This document shows positions 45,391-54,984 of a stretch of 64,000 bases of DNA, in pieces. Location: assembly GCF_000473995.1 (NCBI RefSeq), contig NC_022571.1, positions 1,886,501 to 1,950,500 on the forward strand. The letters run 5' to 3'. Positions within the stretch are counted from its first letter, which is position 1. Each line of letters starts with the position of its first letter. Origin of the DNA: Clostridium saccharobutylicum DSM 13864 (lineage in GTDB: Bacteria > Bacillota > Clostridia > Clostridiales > Clostridiaceae). The translations under genes were made by a program, and so were the position numbers. The notes below the pieces were generated by a model. It was given only the letters and a program-made list of their open reading frames with translations, did no database searches and was not told the origin of the DNA.

Positions 45391-46305
45391 ATGATAAGAC
45401 CAAGACCATTAAAAAAAGGTGATAATGTAGGATTAATAGGGACTTCAAGTCCAACTCCTAAAGAACGTATTAAACCAGCTATTGAAGCTATGGAAAGATT
45501 AGGACTTAATGTAGTCTTAGGGGAGAGTTGTAAGTCCTCTTATGGTTTTTTATCTGGTAGTGATGAACTTAGGGCAAATGACATAAATATGATGTTTAAA
45601 GATGAGACTATTAAGGGGATTTTTGCTATAAGAGGAGGGTATGGTTGTGCTAGATTGCTAAATATGATAGATTATGAAAATATTAAAAAAAATCCAAAGA
45701 TTTTTGCTGGATATAGTGATGTAACAGCGCTACACATTGCGTTTAATCAAAAATGCAAACTAATAACATTTCATACGCCAATGCCAGCAACTGAATTTTA
45801 TAATGGTGTAGATGAATATACTATGGAATATTTTAAGAAAAACATTTTTAGTAATAAACACATTGGGCGTTTAGAAAATGCTCTAAGTGGTGGAGATATG
45901 AAATCCTTAGTAGGTGGTAAGGCTAAAGGGCGATTAGTTGGAGGAAATCTTTCACTTGTAGTTTCATTGTTGTCTACTCCATATGAGCTTAATACAAAGG
46001 GGAAAATTTTATTTTTAGAAGATGTTGATGAAATTCCATATAAAATTGATAGAATGTTATTGCAGTTAAAACAAAGTGGAAAGTTTAGAGATGCTTCAGG
46101 TATTATTCTAGGTAAATGGACAAACTGCGAAGCAAGTGAAGGATGTAGTAGCTTAAGCTTAATAGAGATATTTAATCAACTTATTGCTTCGGAAAACAAG
46201 CCGACTATTTATAATGTAAGTTGTGGACATTGTGTTCCGACTATGAGTTTGCCACTTGGTGAAGAGGTTTTTATTGATGGAGATAAAAGCGAAATAGTTT
46301 TTTAA
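45391..46305 (+). CDS. Muramoyltetrapeptide LD-carboxypeptidase (S66, LdcA/YkfA-like)
   Basis: 304 residues. It cleaves the L-D bond of recycled muropeptides (terminal D-Ala) in the cytoplasm. Landmarks: PLKKGDNVGLIGTSSP, IRGGYGCARLL, the nucleophile Ser in AGYSDVTALH (about 111), LEDVDEIPYKIDRM with the catalytic Glu, and the His of SCGHCVPTMSLPLG. No signal peptide. It is 40 bp from an NlpC/P60 peptidase, giving the ykfA-ykfC pairing seen in Bacillus. MccF-like immunity function is a possible alternative for the S66 fold. Confidence 0.92.
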   Translation: MIRPRPLKKGDNVGLIGTSSPTPKERIKPAIEAMERLGLNVVLGESCKSSYGFLSGSDELRANDINMMFKDETIKGIFAIRGGYGCARLLNMIDYENIKKNPKIFAGYSDVTALHIAFNQKCKLITFHTPMPATEFYNGVDEYTMEYFKKNIFSNKHIGRLENALSGGDMKSLVGGKAKGRLVGGNLSLVVSLLSTPYELNTKGKILFLEDVDEIPYKIDRMLLQLKQSGKFRDASGIILGKWTNCEASEGCSSLSLIEIFNQLIASENKPTIYNVSCGHCVPTMSLPLGEEVFIDGDKSEIVF

Positions 46306-46345
46306 AATAATATTTAATAAGAATTTATGTTCTGGAGGAAGAACA

Positions 46346-47164
46346 ATGAAATATGGGGTTGTTATTAAAGAGATAGGTCATATACAAAGTATTCCACAAA
46401 ATAATAGTGAGAATTCAGATGAAGTATTATTGGGAATGAATGTGAAAATCATCAAAAAAGTCAACAATAATTGGTATTATATAAGAACTCATTATAATTA
46501 TCAAGGATATATAAATGGAGAAGAATTGTTGATAGATGATAGTATATCAAAGCGATGGCAAAAGTGCAAAAATGTAGTTGCAATTCAAGGGCTTGGAGAT
46601 GTACTTGATATGCCAAAAGCAGAAGGACATCAAATTGCAAGTTTCACTAGAGGGGCTCAGTTAATTTCAACTAATGTGCTTTGCAGCAAAAAAAAGTTTG
46701 TCAAAGTAGAGCTTCCAAATGGAAAGTTTGGCTGGGTTAGAAAAGAATTTTTAGAAGAATTAAAAACTACCTATGATATTAAAGATGAAGATAACTTAAG
46801 AGAGTCATTAGTAAGATCGGCTTTTAGCTATATAGGAACTCAATACAGGTGGGGAGGAAAATCCCCTTTAGGTATAGATTGTTCAGGACTTTGTTCTATG
46901 GCTTATATGTTAAATGGAATAATAATTTATAGAGATGCAAAGATAAAAGAAGGATTTCCTATAAAAAGAATTCCGATTGATAAAATGAAAAAAGGAGATT
47001 TGCTCTTTTTCCCTGGACATGTGGCTATGTACTTAGGAAATGACAAGTATATTCATGCATCTAATAATAATGATGTGGTTAGGGTAAACAGTTTTAACAA
47101 AAATGATGAAGATTATTATGAGTATTTAGATGGAAAGTTAAAAATGGTTGGAACTATTTTTTAA
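46346..47164 (+). CDS. NlpC/P60 endopeptidase with SH3-like domains (YkfC-like)
   Basis: 272 residues. Two bacterial SH3-like segments (about 1-70 and 75-145; GWVRKEFL ends the second) precede an NlpC/P60 domain with Cys in GIDCSGLCSMAY (about 188), His in FFPGHVAMYLG and His in YIHASNN. No signal peptide, so it is cytoplasmic like YkfC, which hydrolyses gamma-D-Glu-diamino acid bonds of peptides made by the carboxypeptidase. GGAGGAAG precedes the ATG. Together the pair likely recycle cell-wall peptides. Confidence 0.9.
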   Translation: MKYGVVIKEIGHIQSIPQNNSENSDEVLLGMNVKIIKKVNNNWYYIRTHYNYQGYINGEELLIDDSISKRWQKCKNVVAIQGLGDVLDMPKAEGHQIASFTRGAQLISTNVLCSKKKFVKVELPNGKFGWVRKEFLEELKTTYDIKDEDNLRESLVRSAFSYIGTQYRWGGKSPLGIDCSGLCSMAYMLNGIIIYRDAKIKEGFPIKRIPIDKMKKGDLLFFPGHVAMYLGNDKYIHASNNNDVVRVNSFNKNDEDYYEYLDGKLKMVGTIF

Positions 47165-47197
47165 GATAAAAGAACATAAGAAAATTAAAAATGGTTA

Positions 47198-47225
47198 TTT
47201 ACAATTTATGGTAAAATGATATAAT
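47198..47225 (+). promoter_or_regulatory. Promoter of Rpn-tail mini-ORF
   Basis: TTTACA (47198-47203), 16-bp spacer, TATAAT (47220-47225) with TGA just before it (extended -10). Confidence 0.7.
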
Positions 47226-47256
47226 GTTAGAAGGTAATAAAAGGGAGGATGAAAAA

Positions 47257-47442
47257 ATGGTTGCTAGTAGTGCAGGGTTATTAGCTGAAATAATTGATGA
47301 TGCAGAAGCTAAAGGTATTAAGAAGGGAATTGAAAAGGAAAGAATATCAATAGCAAGAAAACTCTTAAAAAAGGGGCAAAGCATAGATTTAATTATGGAA
47401 ATAACAGAACTCACTAAAGATAAAATGGACAAATTACAATAA
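47257..47442 (+). CDS. Mini-ORF resembling Rpn/PD-(D/E)XK nuclease C-terminal tail
   Basis: 61 residues: a helical, charged sequence (DDAEAKGIKKGIEKERISIA and ARKLLKKGQSIDLIMEITEL) that looks like the C-terminal oligomerization tail of Rpn-type transposase/nuclease proteins (EAKGIEKG... LLKKG.. I..IT.LT.EEI). The nuclease domain is absent. ATG 47257 has GGGAGG 8 nt upstream and a promoter and terminator flank it, so it is probably expressed. Small Rpn-tail proteins that block the full-length toxin are known from E. coli; here the full gene is missing. Confidence 0.6.
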   Translation: MVASSAGLLAEIIDDAEAKGIKKGIEKERISIARKLLKKGQSIDLIMEITELTKDKMDKLQ

Positions 47443-47474
47443 AAGATGAAATAAATTTTATAGAGGTATAGTAT

Positions 47475-47513
47475 AAATAACTAGAGGCAGGATTTTCCTG
47501 CCTCTAGTTATTT
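47475..47513. terminator. Bidirectional terminator
   Basis: AAATAACTAGAGGCAGGA pairs with TCCTGCCTCTAGTTATTT around TT. Convergent genes on either side. Confidence 0.9.
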
Positions 47514-47545
47514 ATTAAATTAGTTAGTTATTATATTAATTACTT

Positions 47546-48169
47546 TTAAATAATAAACTTAAGGATTCCAACTATTATTAAAATAGTTCCAGAAATTAAA
47601 TTATTATATTTTTTTAACAAGCTTGAAAGGTAAGTGCTGCATATAAAATTTCCACAATAAATACTTAAAATCGTAACTATAAAATTTAGGAACACACTTA
47701 TTGATATACTTATACCAGCAATACCGGCACCAATACCTATAATTAAATTATTAATTGTAAGTGCAGTAGAAAGAATTAAAGCTTCTAATAAATCTATATG
47801 ATTAGATTTATTAACATCCAATATGATTGGATCTTCTAAAATATTTTTGTAGTGTGAGTCATCACCAATGTAATGAGATGTGTCATAACCGTTATTTTTC
47901 TTTTTTAGCCTTATATACTCAATAATAAAATAAACTCCAATAAAGCTCAAGAGTGTACCACCAAATTGATTACTTAAATTAGGATCAATAAAATGTAATA
48001 ATACTTTCCCAAGATACATGGAAATAAATGTACCAAGAGAAGTAAAGATTGCAGTGAGTAGGGTGCTGGTTTTATTTATGTGTATTTTTTTCATTCCAAA
48101 GGACAACGAAACTGAAATAGTATCAAAATTAGAAGAAAGTGTTAATAATAGTGATGATAAATAATTCAT
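47546..48169 (-). CDS. ytaF: Sporulation membrane protein YtaF
   Basis: 207 residues with six membrane helices in two halves of the MntP/YtaF fold: SSLLLTLSSNFDTISVSLSF and LLEALILSTALTINNLIIGI each carry the Asp/Asn-type residue of the repeated helix. A hydrophilic loop (about 88-125) separates them. The family includes manganese exporters (MntP) and YtaF, needed for normal sporulation in Bacillus. The minus-strand RBS is TAGGAGTAGG. Export of a cation is possible but unproven. Confidence 0.88.
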   Translation of the reverse strand: MNYLSSLLLTLSSNFDTISVSLSFGMKKIHINKTSTLLTAIFTSLGTFISMYLGKVLLHFIDPNLSNQFGGTLLSFIGVYFIIEYIRLKKKNNGYDTSHYIGDDSHYKNILEDPIILDVNKSNHIDLLEALILSTALTINNLIIGIGAGIAGISISISVFLNFIVTILSIYCGNFICSTYLSSLLKKYNNLISGTILIIVGILKFII

Positions 48170-48676
48170 ATCCTACTCCTAAAAATTACTATATTACAAT
48201 ATATTCTGTAATTAATAAAAGGGGAACGAATATTTATTATAAAATGTAGTAAAACTATTGTAGAATTTTTAAAATTTATGAGTATCGGATGAATTTTTAT
48301 ATAGAATATGTATTTTAATGCTCATGAGTTTCATTAAGCATAATTAATAACCACAATAATAAGTATAGATATTAATAACTGGACATGGTTATAATTATTG
48401 ATAAATTATCAATAAAAACATAATTAAAACAAACAAATGTTTAATAAAAGCTGTTAAAAATGATTAAATTATTTACACGCTATGAAAGATGTGGTAAAAT
48501 ACTTTTAATGTTCTAAGGATTAAAGAGGTGATAATAAGTGGGGTTAATAAGAAAGTAGATAAGAAAATTATATTTATTATGAAGATTCGAGGTGTAGTTG
48601 AGGGATTATACCTGGAAATGTAGAAAGTATTTAAAAATAGAATTTGTAATAAATATATATTTCGGGGGGCAATTAA
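48170..48676. other. Divergent intergenic region and leuA leader
   Basis: 507 bp. The leuA promoter is at 48472-48500; the 176-nt leader contains a GTG-started 33-codon ORF (48532-48633) with weak RBS. No T-box motif seen. Left half is featureless. Confidence 0.5.
48472..48500 (+). promoter_or_regulatory. Promoter of leuA
   Basis: TTTACA (48472-48477), 17-bp spacer, TAAAAT (48495-48500). Confidence 0.75.
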
Positions 48677-50347
48677 ATGTTAAATTATAAAAAATATAAA
48701 AAATTCGAAACAATAAAATTAAAGGATAGAACTTGGCCAGATAAAGAGATAGAAAAAGCTCCAATTTGGTGTAGTGTAGATTTAAGAGATGGTAATCAAT
48801 CTTTAATAAATCCTATGACAGTAGAGGAAAAAATAGAATTTTTTAATTTATTAGTTAAACTTGGATTCAAGGAAATTGAAGTGGGATTTCCTTCTGCATC
48901 ACAAATTGAATATGATTTTTTAAGAAAATTAGTAGATGAAAATCTTATTCCAGATGATGTAATAGTACAAGTTTTAACACAAGCTAGACCACACCTAATC
49001 AAGAAAACATTTGAAAGTTTAAAGAACGTAAAAAAAGCAATTGTTCATATATACAATTCAACATCGGTACTTCAAAGAGATGTTGTATTTAATATGACAA
49101 AGGAAGAAATAAAAGAAATTGCAATTGAAGGAACAAAATTGGTTAAAGAATATGCAGAAAAGTTTGATGGAGAAATTTTACTTGAATATTCACCAGAAAG
49201 TTTTACTGGAACCGAAGTTGAATATGCATTGGAAATTTGTGATGCAGTACTTGATGCATGGGAAGCTAATAAGGATAATAAAGTTATAATAAATCTTCCA
49301 GCAACTGTAGAAATGGATACACCTAATGTGTTTGCTGATCAAATTGAATGGATGTGTAGAAATTTTAAAGATAGAGAAAGAGTAATATTAAGTGTGCATC
49401 CTCATAATGATAGAGGAACTGGAGTTGCTGATGCAGAGCTTGCATTACTTGCAGGAGCTGACAGAGTTGAAGGGACTTTATTTGGTAATGGGGAAAGAAC
49501 TGGAAATGTAGATGTATTAAATATTGCGTATAATATGTTCTCTCATGGAGTTAATCCTGAATTAAATCTTGAAAACATAAATGAAATTATTGAAGTATAT
49601 GAAAGATGTGTAAAAATACCGGTACATGTAAGACATCCATATGGAGGAAATCTTGTGTTTACAGCATTCTCGGGTTCGCATCAAGATGCTATAAATAAAG
49701 GAATGAAGAAGTATCAAGAAAGACATGATAATATATGGCAAGTACCGTATTTACCTATAGATCCAAGTGATTTAGGAAGAGAATATGAAGCATTAGTTAG
49801 AATAAATTCTCAATCAGGAAAAGGTGGAGTTGCATTTGTTATGGATCATTGTTATGGATTCAAGATTCCTAAGACAATGCAAAAAGAATTTGCTGATGTG
49901 ATTCAAAAAATGTCTGAAGTAAAAGGCGAAATTTCTCCAAGTGAAGTAATGGATGCATTTAGTAAAGAGTATCTAGATTTAGAAACACCATTTAAGTTAG
50001 TTAAATCTACATTCTCTGATATATCTGAAAATAATGAATATGGGGATACGAAAGCAAGTATAGAAATAATTTATAATGGTGAAAAGAGAAATCTTGAAGG
50101 TATAGGAAATGGGCCTATAGATTCATTTAAGAGAACTTTAGCTGAGAGTAGTCTAATAAATGTTACAATTATAGATTATACAGAACATGCTTTAAGTACT
50201 GGTTCTGAAGCAAAAGCTGCTTCATATGTATATATGAAGAGAAATGATACTGATAATAAAACTTATGGTGTAGGGGTTGATAGCAATATTACAAGAGCAT
50301 CAATAAGATCAATGATGAGTGCAATTAACAGACTATATGCAAAATAA
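48677..50347 (+). CDS. leuA: 2-isopropylmalate synthase (long form)
   Basis: 556 residues. It condenses acetyl-CoA with 2-oxoisovalerate, the first step to leucine. The N-terminus (LKDRTWPDKEIEKAPIWCSV followed by DLRDGNQSL) identifies the long type-2 class typical of actinobacteria and some clostridia, rather than the 510-residue type. HPHNDRGTGVAD holds metal-binding His residues and GNGERTGNVD the glycine motif. The last 120 residues form the leucine-sensing regulatory domain (D-I-S-E-N-N-E-Y-G-D). It stands alone, with promoter and terminator. GGGGGG precedes the ATG. Confidence 0.95.
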   Translation: MLNYKKYKKFETIKLKDRTWPDKEIEKAPIWCSVDLRDGNQSLINPMTVEEKIEFFNLLVKLGFKEIEVGFPSASQIEYDFLRKLVDENLIPDDVIVQVLTQARPHLIKKTFESLKNVKKAIVHIYNSTSVLQRDVVFNMTKEEIKEIAIEGTKLVKEYAEKFDGEILLEYSPESFTGTEVEYALEICDAVLDAWEANKDNKVIINLPATVEMDTPNVFADQIEWMCRNFKDRERVILSVHPHNDRGTGVADAELALLAGADRVEGTLFGNGERTGNVDVLNIAYNMFSHGVNPELNLENINEIIEVYERCVKIPVHVRHPYGGNLVFTAFSGSHQDAINKGMKKYQERHDNIWQVPYLPIDPSDLGREYEALVRINSQSGKGGVAFVMDHCYGFKIPKTMQKEFADVIQKMSEVKGEISPSEVMDAFSKEYLDLETPFKLVKSTFSDISENNEYGDTKASIEIIYNGEKRNLEGIGNGPIDSFKRTLAESSLINVTIIDYTEHALSTGSEAKAASYVYMKRNDTDNKTYGVGVDSNITRASIRSMMSAINRLYAK

Positions 50348-50397
50348 AACTTTAATGATTTATTAGAGCTTTAAATGAATTATCATGCAGTGATATA

Positions 50398-50444
50398 TAA
50401 AAGTTATTACAAGGAAGTGTAATCTTATTTGTAATAACTTTTTT
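50398..50444 (+). terminator. Terminator after leuA
   Basis: AAGTTATTACAA pairs with TTTGTAATAACTT, then TTTTTATTTTT. Confidence 0.9.
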
Positions 50445-50589
50445 ATTTTTAAATATAAAAAATAAAGGGAAAGCGTAAAAAGATTAGGAAAATGTATACA
50501 AAAATGTTATAATAATATCAAAGTAATTTATGAGTTGGTTAAGGAAACATATCATAAAAATATTATTTTTAATAAATGGGGTATAAAAT

Positions 50590-52320
50590 ATGTCAGATAA
50601 AGTGCACACGGAAAAAACAAAATATACATTAATTGAGAAGAAAGATTCCAATAAGCATTTGAGTGAAGATTTAGCAAAACATTCTAAAAAATTAACTGAA
50701 ATACTAAAAAAGTTAGAATGTAAACTAAATTGTAATGGAGTAAGTATATTTTTATATGATGAAGAAAATAATACGCTAGAATTATATGTAAAAACAGAAA
50801 AAACAAAAGTAGTTGAACGTGAATATGATTTGAATTTATATAAAAATATAAGAGCAAGAGTAATTGAAAATAAAGATGGTTTAAGAATAAATGTCATAAA
50901 AGATAATATAAATAACAAATATACAGAATTACGAAATTATTATGTTTTTTCTTATGCTATAACATATGATGATGAATTTTTGGGAATTATAAATATTTAT
51001 GGAGATAAAAAATATTATATATCTGAATATATACAAGACTGCTTTTTTGACAAGATTGCACTTATGGTAAAAAATAGGAAATTGTCATTGGAGCTAAGTA
51101 GAGAAGTTGAAAAAAGAATTGAAATAGAAAATGAATTAGAAATGTTCCTACAAACTTCGACTGATTTAGGCGGAATAATTATTAAGAAAAATGATTGCGT
51201 TAAATTAGTTAAGTCCAGTAAGAGATGGAAGCAAGTTTTAGATTGGGATGAAAAAGAACTTAATGATATGCGATTAAATAATTTAATACATCCAGATGAT
51301 TTAGAAAAATTTAATTTAGAAATTGATAAAGCACTTAAAACTGGATTTGGGGAAAATTTAATTATAAGGCATAAATGTAAAAATAATCAGTATAAAATTA
51401 TAGAATGGAATTGGAGATATTTATCTAAAGGAAAGATAATTGTTTTCATTGGAAAAGATAAAACAGAACAGTTGAAATTAATCGAAGATAAAAAAAAGCT
51501 AGAAGAGATAGTTGATTTAGAAAAGTTCAGAACTGAATATTTTACAAATATGTCTCATGATTTAAAGACACCATTAAATATAATATTGACTTCTGTACAA
51601 GTAATGCTTGCTAATTTCGAAAATGAAGATTTAAGTGAACATTATAAAAAAATGGTTAGACATTTAAATGGTGTTAAACAAAATTCATATAGGTTATTAA
51701 GACTTGTGAATAATATAATTGATATTACAAAAATAGACAGAGGATACTATAAGCTTAAGCTTGGAAACTATAATATAGTAAGTGTAATTGAGGATATAAC
51801 ATTATCAGTTGTAGACTATATGAATAATAAAAAGAGAAAAATTATTTTTGATACAACTGAAGAAGAAATTTTAGTTGCTTGTGATCCGGAAAAAATAGAG
51901 AGAATAATACTTAATCTATTATCAAATGCTTTAAAATATACAAATGAAAATGGAGTTATTGAAATAAATATAGAAACAGATGAAGAGAAGAAAAATGTAA
52001 TTGTGCATGTAAAAAATGATGGAGAGCTAATACCAAAGGAAGATTGTGATAAGATATTTTATAGATTTAAGCAGTCTGAGAAACTTTTAGAGAGAAGATG
52101 TGAAGGCAGTGGTATAGGATTAGCACTTGTCAAGTCACTTATAGAGCTACATGGGGGATGTATATGGGTTAATACAGAACTTGCAAAAGGTGCTGAATTT
52201 ATATTCTTAATTCCAATAAAAACAGTAGGAAATGAGTGCGAAGATAATATACAATCCAAAAATATAAGCTCGAAAATAGAAAAATGCACTATTGAGTTTT
52301 CAGAGATATATTCAATATAG
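50590..52320 (+). CDS. Orphan sensor histidine kinase (GAF-PAS-HisKA-HATPase)
   Basis: 576 residues, no membrane helix. A GAF-like domain (about 35-170; GVSIFLYDEENNTLELYV), a PAS domain (about 190-310), the H-box NMSHDLKTPLNIILTSVQ (His about 324), N-box NLLSNALKYTNENG (about 442) and G-box GSGIGLALVKSLIELHGG (about 506). It is a soluble autokinase sensing a cytoplasmic signal. There is no adjacent response regulator, unlike most pairs, so the partner is elsewhere; sporulation (Spo0A phosphorelay) orphan kinases of clostridia have this organisation. The start is at the first Met, with a weak RBS (GGGG). Confidence 0.92.
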   Translation: MSDKVHTEKTKYTLIEKKDSNKHLSEDLAKHSKKLTEILKKLECKLNCNGVSIFLYDEENNTLELYVKTEKTKVVEREYDLNLYKNIRARVIENKDGLRINVIKDNINNKYTELRNYYVFSYAITYDDEFLGIINIYGDKKYYISEYIQDCFFDKIALMVKNRKLSLELSREVEKRIEIENELEMFLQTSTDLGGIIIKKNDCVKLVKSSKRWKQVLDWDEKELNDMRLNNLIHPDDLEKFNLEIDKALKTGFGENLIIRHKCKNNQYKIIEWNWRYLSKGKIIVFIGKDKTEQLKLIEDKKKLEEIVDLEKFRTEYFTNMSHDLKTPLNIILTSVQVMLANFENEDLSEHYKKMVRHLNGVKQNSYRLLRLVNNIIDITKIDRGYYKLKLGNYNIVSVIEDITLSVVDYMNNKKRKIIFDTTEEEILVACDPEKIERIILNLLSNALKYTNENGVIEINIETDEEKKNVIVHVKNDGELIPKEDCDKIFYRFKQSEKLLERRCEGSGIGLALVKSLIELHGGCIWVNTELAKGAEFIFLIPIKTVGNECEDNIQSKNISSKIEKCTIEFSEIYSI

Positions 52321-52325
52321 TTATA

Positions 52326-52358
52326 GGGCTGTGCACTAATTTTAGTGCACAGCTCTTT
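52326..52358 (+). terminator. First terminator after histidine kinase
   Basis: GGGCTGTGCACTAA pairs with TTAGTGCACAGCTC; followed by TTTT. Confidence 0.88.
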
Positions 52359-52365
52359 TAGCATA

Positions 52366-52406
52366 AAAATAAATCTCAGATTCTACTAATCTGAGATTTA
52401 TTTTTT
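52366..52406. terminator. Second tandem terminator
   Basis: AAATAAATCTCAGATT pairs with AATCTGAGATTTATTT, then TTTTA. It can also stop minus-strand transcripts from lichenase. Confidence 0.85.
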
Positions 52407-52577
52407 ATACTAACAACTTGTCCTAAATTGCATATTATAAAAATATTTTGCTTTATTATTTTTGAATAATTTATATTTTCAATAATCTTTACTTTTTTAT
52501 TATAATGTTAGACCCAAATAAATGATATATTTATTTGATTGTTTTTCAAGTCTTACATGTGAATTAGTGTACATTCA

Positions 52578-53318
52578 TTACTGTGGATCATAAGACATCC
52601 AATCGTAAGATGCGTTAAGTGGAGTTTTACCATCATAAGCATTTAACCATGAATCTACACCTGTTCCAGGCCATAAATTCATAATAATTTTACCAGCATG
52701 TGATGGAATATTATTGTATGCTCTATGCACTTCCACTCCATCTACCAACCATGCAATATAAGTTGGTTGCCAATTAAAGGCATAAGTATGGTAACTTTTT
52801 GAAGCATCAAATCCTAAATTATAAAGATACTCATGATTACCTACACCGTTTGTATAATAATTGAATTGTACCTTTGTAGTATCTTTGCCTAAAAACTCTA
52901 TATCTATTTCATCCCAAGGAGTATTATCTGATGGTCCTGTATAAGTAAAAAATGAAGAAACTATACCAGTATTTTTTGCTGGTTTCATATTTACTTGGTA
53001 GAGTCCATATCTGTAAGTATCATTTGTGCGATATTCTCCACCCGCATATGGTAAAGCTCCACCTTGAGTATCTTTACTGATATTAAGATTCATAGCTCCA
53101 TTGTTAAACTTAACATTACTATCTCTCCAAGTACAGTTAAACATGTTCCCGTTAGACCATCCATTTGATTTTGACCAAGCACTTGTATTAAAATAATTAA
53201 ATCCGTCACTAAAGTGTTTTGTAGTCAATGCAAAAGCTTGTGTTGGTATTAAAGCTCCTACCAAGAAAGTACTTACTAGTGTTCCTAATATTGCAGTTTT
53301 AATTTTCTTTATGTTCAT
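52578..53318 (-). CDS. Secreted lichenase (GH16 endo-beta-1,3-1,4-glucanase)
   Basis: 246 residues. Signal peptide MNIKKIKTAILGTLVSTFLV plus a hydrophobic end cut near TQAFA (about 30). The mature enzyme is a GH16 jelly-roll with the catalytic motif DEIDIEFLGK (Glu nucleophile, Asp, Glu acid/base), GGEYRTNDTYRYGLYQV and the C-terminal WPGTG. It cleaves mixed-linkage beta-glucans outside the cell. AGGAGGT precedes the ATG. The promoter is at 53353-53381 with an overlapping cre-like sequence, consistent with carbon catabolite control. Confidence 0.95.
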   Translation of the reverse strand: MNIKKIKTAILGTLVSTFLVGALIPTQAFALTTKHFSDGFNYFNTSAWSKSNGWSNGNMFNCTWRDSNVKFNNGAMNLNISKDTQGGALPYAGGEYRTNDTYRYGLYQVNMKPAKNTGIVSSFFTYTGPSDNTPWDEIDIEFLGKDTTKVQFNYYTNGVGNHEYLYNLGFDASKSYHTYAFNWQPTYIAWLVDGVEVHRAYNNIPSHAGKIIMNLWPGTGVDSWLNAYDGKTPLNASYDWMSYDPQ

Positions 53319-53352
53319 ATATTTACCTCCTAATAAAAATGTTTACAATTTT

Positions 53353-53381
53353 ATTATATGTATATGTTTCCATTTTGTAAA
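53353..53381 (-). promoter_or_regulatory. Lichenase promoter with cre-like site
   Basis: On the minus strand TTTACA (53381-53376), 17-bp spacer, TATAAT (53358-53353). The spacer contains TGGAAACATATACA (53372-53359), one base from the CcpA cre core TGnAAnCG-type consensus. The cre call is tentative. Confidence 0.6.
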
Positions 53382-53476
53382 GAGCTTTATTAAAGTGTCT
53401 TATTTTTGAAAAATTAATAATTATCCAATATCTTATTTGGAAAATATTTTATAAAAAATAAAAAAATGTTATTGAT

Positions 53477-53494
53477 AACGGATTTTAATCCGTT
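53477..53494. repeat. Short palindrome upstream of hisC
   Basis: AACGGATT and AATCCGTT flank TT. It is between divergent lichenase and hisC and has no T-run. Possible operator. Confidence 0.4.
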
Positions 53495-53611
53495 AATGCA
53501 ACAGCTTTATTTTATCGCTTTAAATTTTTAGTAAAATTAATTTATTATATAGTTTTATTGTATAATAGTATTATAAATAAAAAAAGCAAAAGCAAAAATG
53601 GGGGCAAGAAA

Positions 53612-54676
53612 ATGAGTAAATATTGGAATGAAACTGTAAATAATATAGAACCGTATATTCCAGGGGAACAACCTAAAGATAAGAAATACATAAAACTAAA
53701 TACTAACGAAAATCCATATCCGCCATCTAAAAAAGCTATAGAGGCAATGGAAAATGTGATTAATGATGATTTAAAGCTTTATCCAGATCCAACTTGCAGT
53801 GAACTAATAAGTGAAATAGCAGTGAAATATGGTGTGGATGAAGATGAAGTATTTGTAGGAAATGGATCTGATGAGGTTTTAGCATTTTCATTTATGACTT
53901 TTTTTTCTAGAGAAAAGAGAATTTTATTTCCAGACATAAGTTACACTTTTTATAAAGTGTACTCTGAATTATTTAAATTAAATTATGAATTAGTCAAATT
54001 AGATGATGATTTTAATATACCACTAGATGAGTTTAAGAAGTCTAATGGTGGAATAATAATACCTAATCCTAATGCACCTACAGGAAAATATATAGATACT
54101 GAAAATTTAAGAAATTTAATAGAAGTAAATAAAGAAAGTGTAGTTATTATAGATGAAGCTTATGTAGACTTTGGAGGCGAATCCATGGTTAAATTTATTA
54201 AGGACTACCAGAACCTTCTTGTCGTGCAAACTTTATCTAAGTCACGTTCATTAGCCGGCATGAGAGTTGGATTTGCTTTAGGACATAGAGATTTAATTGA
54301 AGGATTAAATAGAATAAAAAATAGTATGAATTCTTATACAATAGATAGGGTTGCACTAGCTGGTGCTAAAGCTGCTATAAATGATAATGAATATTTTAAT
54401 GAAATAACGAAAAAGATAATTAATACAAGAGAGAATTCAACTAATCAATTAAGAGAATTAGGTTTTAAGGTTTTAGAATCAAAAGCGAATTTTATATTTG
54501 TAACTCATGAAAAAGCAAATGGAAAATTCCTTTATGAATCTTTAAAAGATAATGGTATATTAGTAAGATACTTTAATAAGGATAGGATTGATAACTATTT
54601 AAGAATAACAATAGGAACTGATAATGAAATGGATGTTTTAATTGAGAAAATTAAAACTATATTAGAAAATTTATAA
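53612..54676 (+). CDS. hisC: Histidinol-phosphate aminotransferase
   Basis: 354 residues, fold-type I PLP enzyme. Motifs: KLNTNENPYPPSKKAIEAM, LYPDPTCSELI, PNPNAPTGKYI, VIIDEAYVDFG and the PLP lysine in TLSKSRSLAGMRVGFALG (about 220). It transaminates imidazole-acetol phosphate in histidine synthesis and may also serve aromatic amino acids; the gene is isolated from other his genes. The ATG at 53612 is taken because GGGGGCAAG precedes it; the in-frame ATG at 53558 has none. Confidence 0.94.
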   Translation: MSKYWNETVNNIEPYIPGEQPKDKKYIKLNTNENPYPPSKKAIEAMENVINDDLKLYPDPTCSELISEIAVKYGVDEDEVFVGNGSDEVLAFSFMTFFSREKRILFPDISYTFYKVYSELFKLNYELVKLDDDFNIPLDEFKKSNGGIIIPNPNAPTGKYIDTENLRNLIEVNKESVVIIDEAYVDFGGESMVKFIKDYQNLLVVQTLSKSRSLAGMRVGFALGHRDLIEGLNRIKNSMNSYTIDRVALAGAKAAINDNEYFNEITKKIINTRENSTNQLRELGFKVLESKANFIFVTHEKANGKFLYESLKDNGILVRYFNKDRIDNYLRITIGTDNEMDVLIEKIKTILENL

Positions 54677-54984
54677 TATCAAAATTATAATTTAGAGTGT
54701 GATTATAAGATTTAAAATGAACGCTAGGTTAGTCAATTATGACCATCGACTAATCTGACGTTTATTTTAGTTTTTGCTTTTTGTCGTATTTACAGTATAA
54801 TCATTTATCGGAATTTTTGTTTTTATAAGTTAAAATAATAATAAATTGATATTAATATGGAAAAATGGTATAATATAATGTATTGAAGTTAAGGGAAAGC
54901 ATTAAAATAAGATATAGCAAAATAAAAATATTATTAATAATTGCTACAATTTTATGTATTGAAATTAAGGGGGATTCTTAGAAG
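54677..54984. other. hisC terminator and duplicated leader of the secreted protein
   Basis: 308 bp. Holds the terminator at 54720-54762 and the left copy of a tandem duplication (54878-55031). Confidence 0.6.
54720..54762 (+). terminator. Terminator after hisC
   Basis: A 15-bp stem with one wobble and a mismatch (AACGCTAGGTTAGTC with GACTAATCTGACGTT), then TATTTTAGTTTTTG. Confidence 0.7.
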
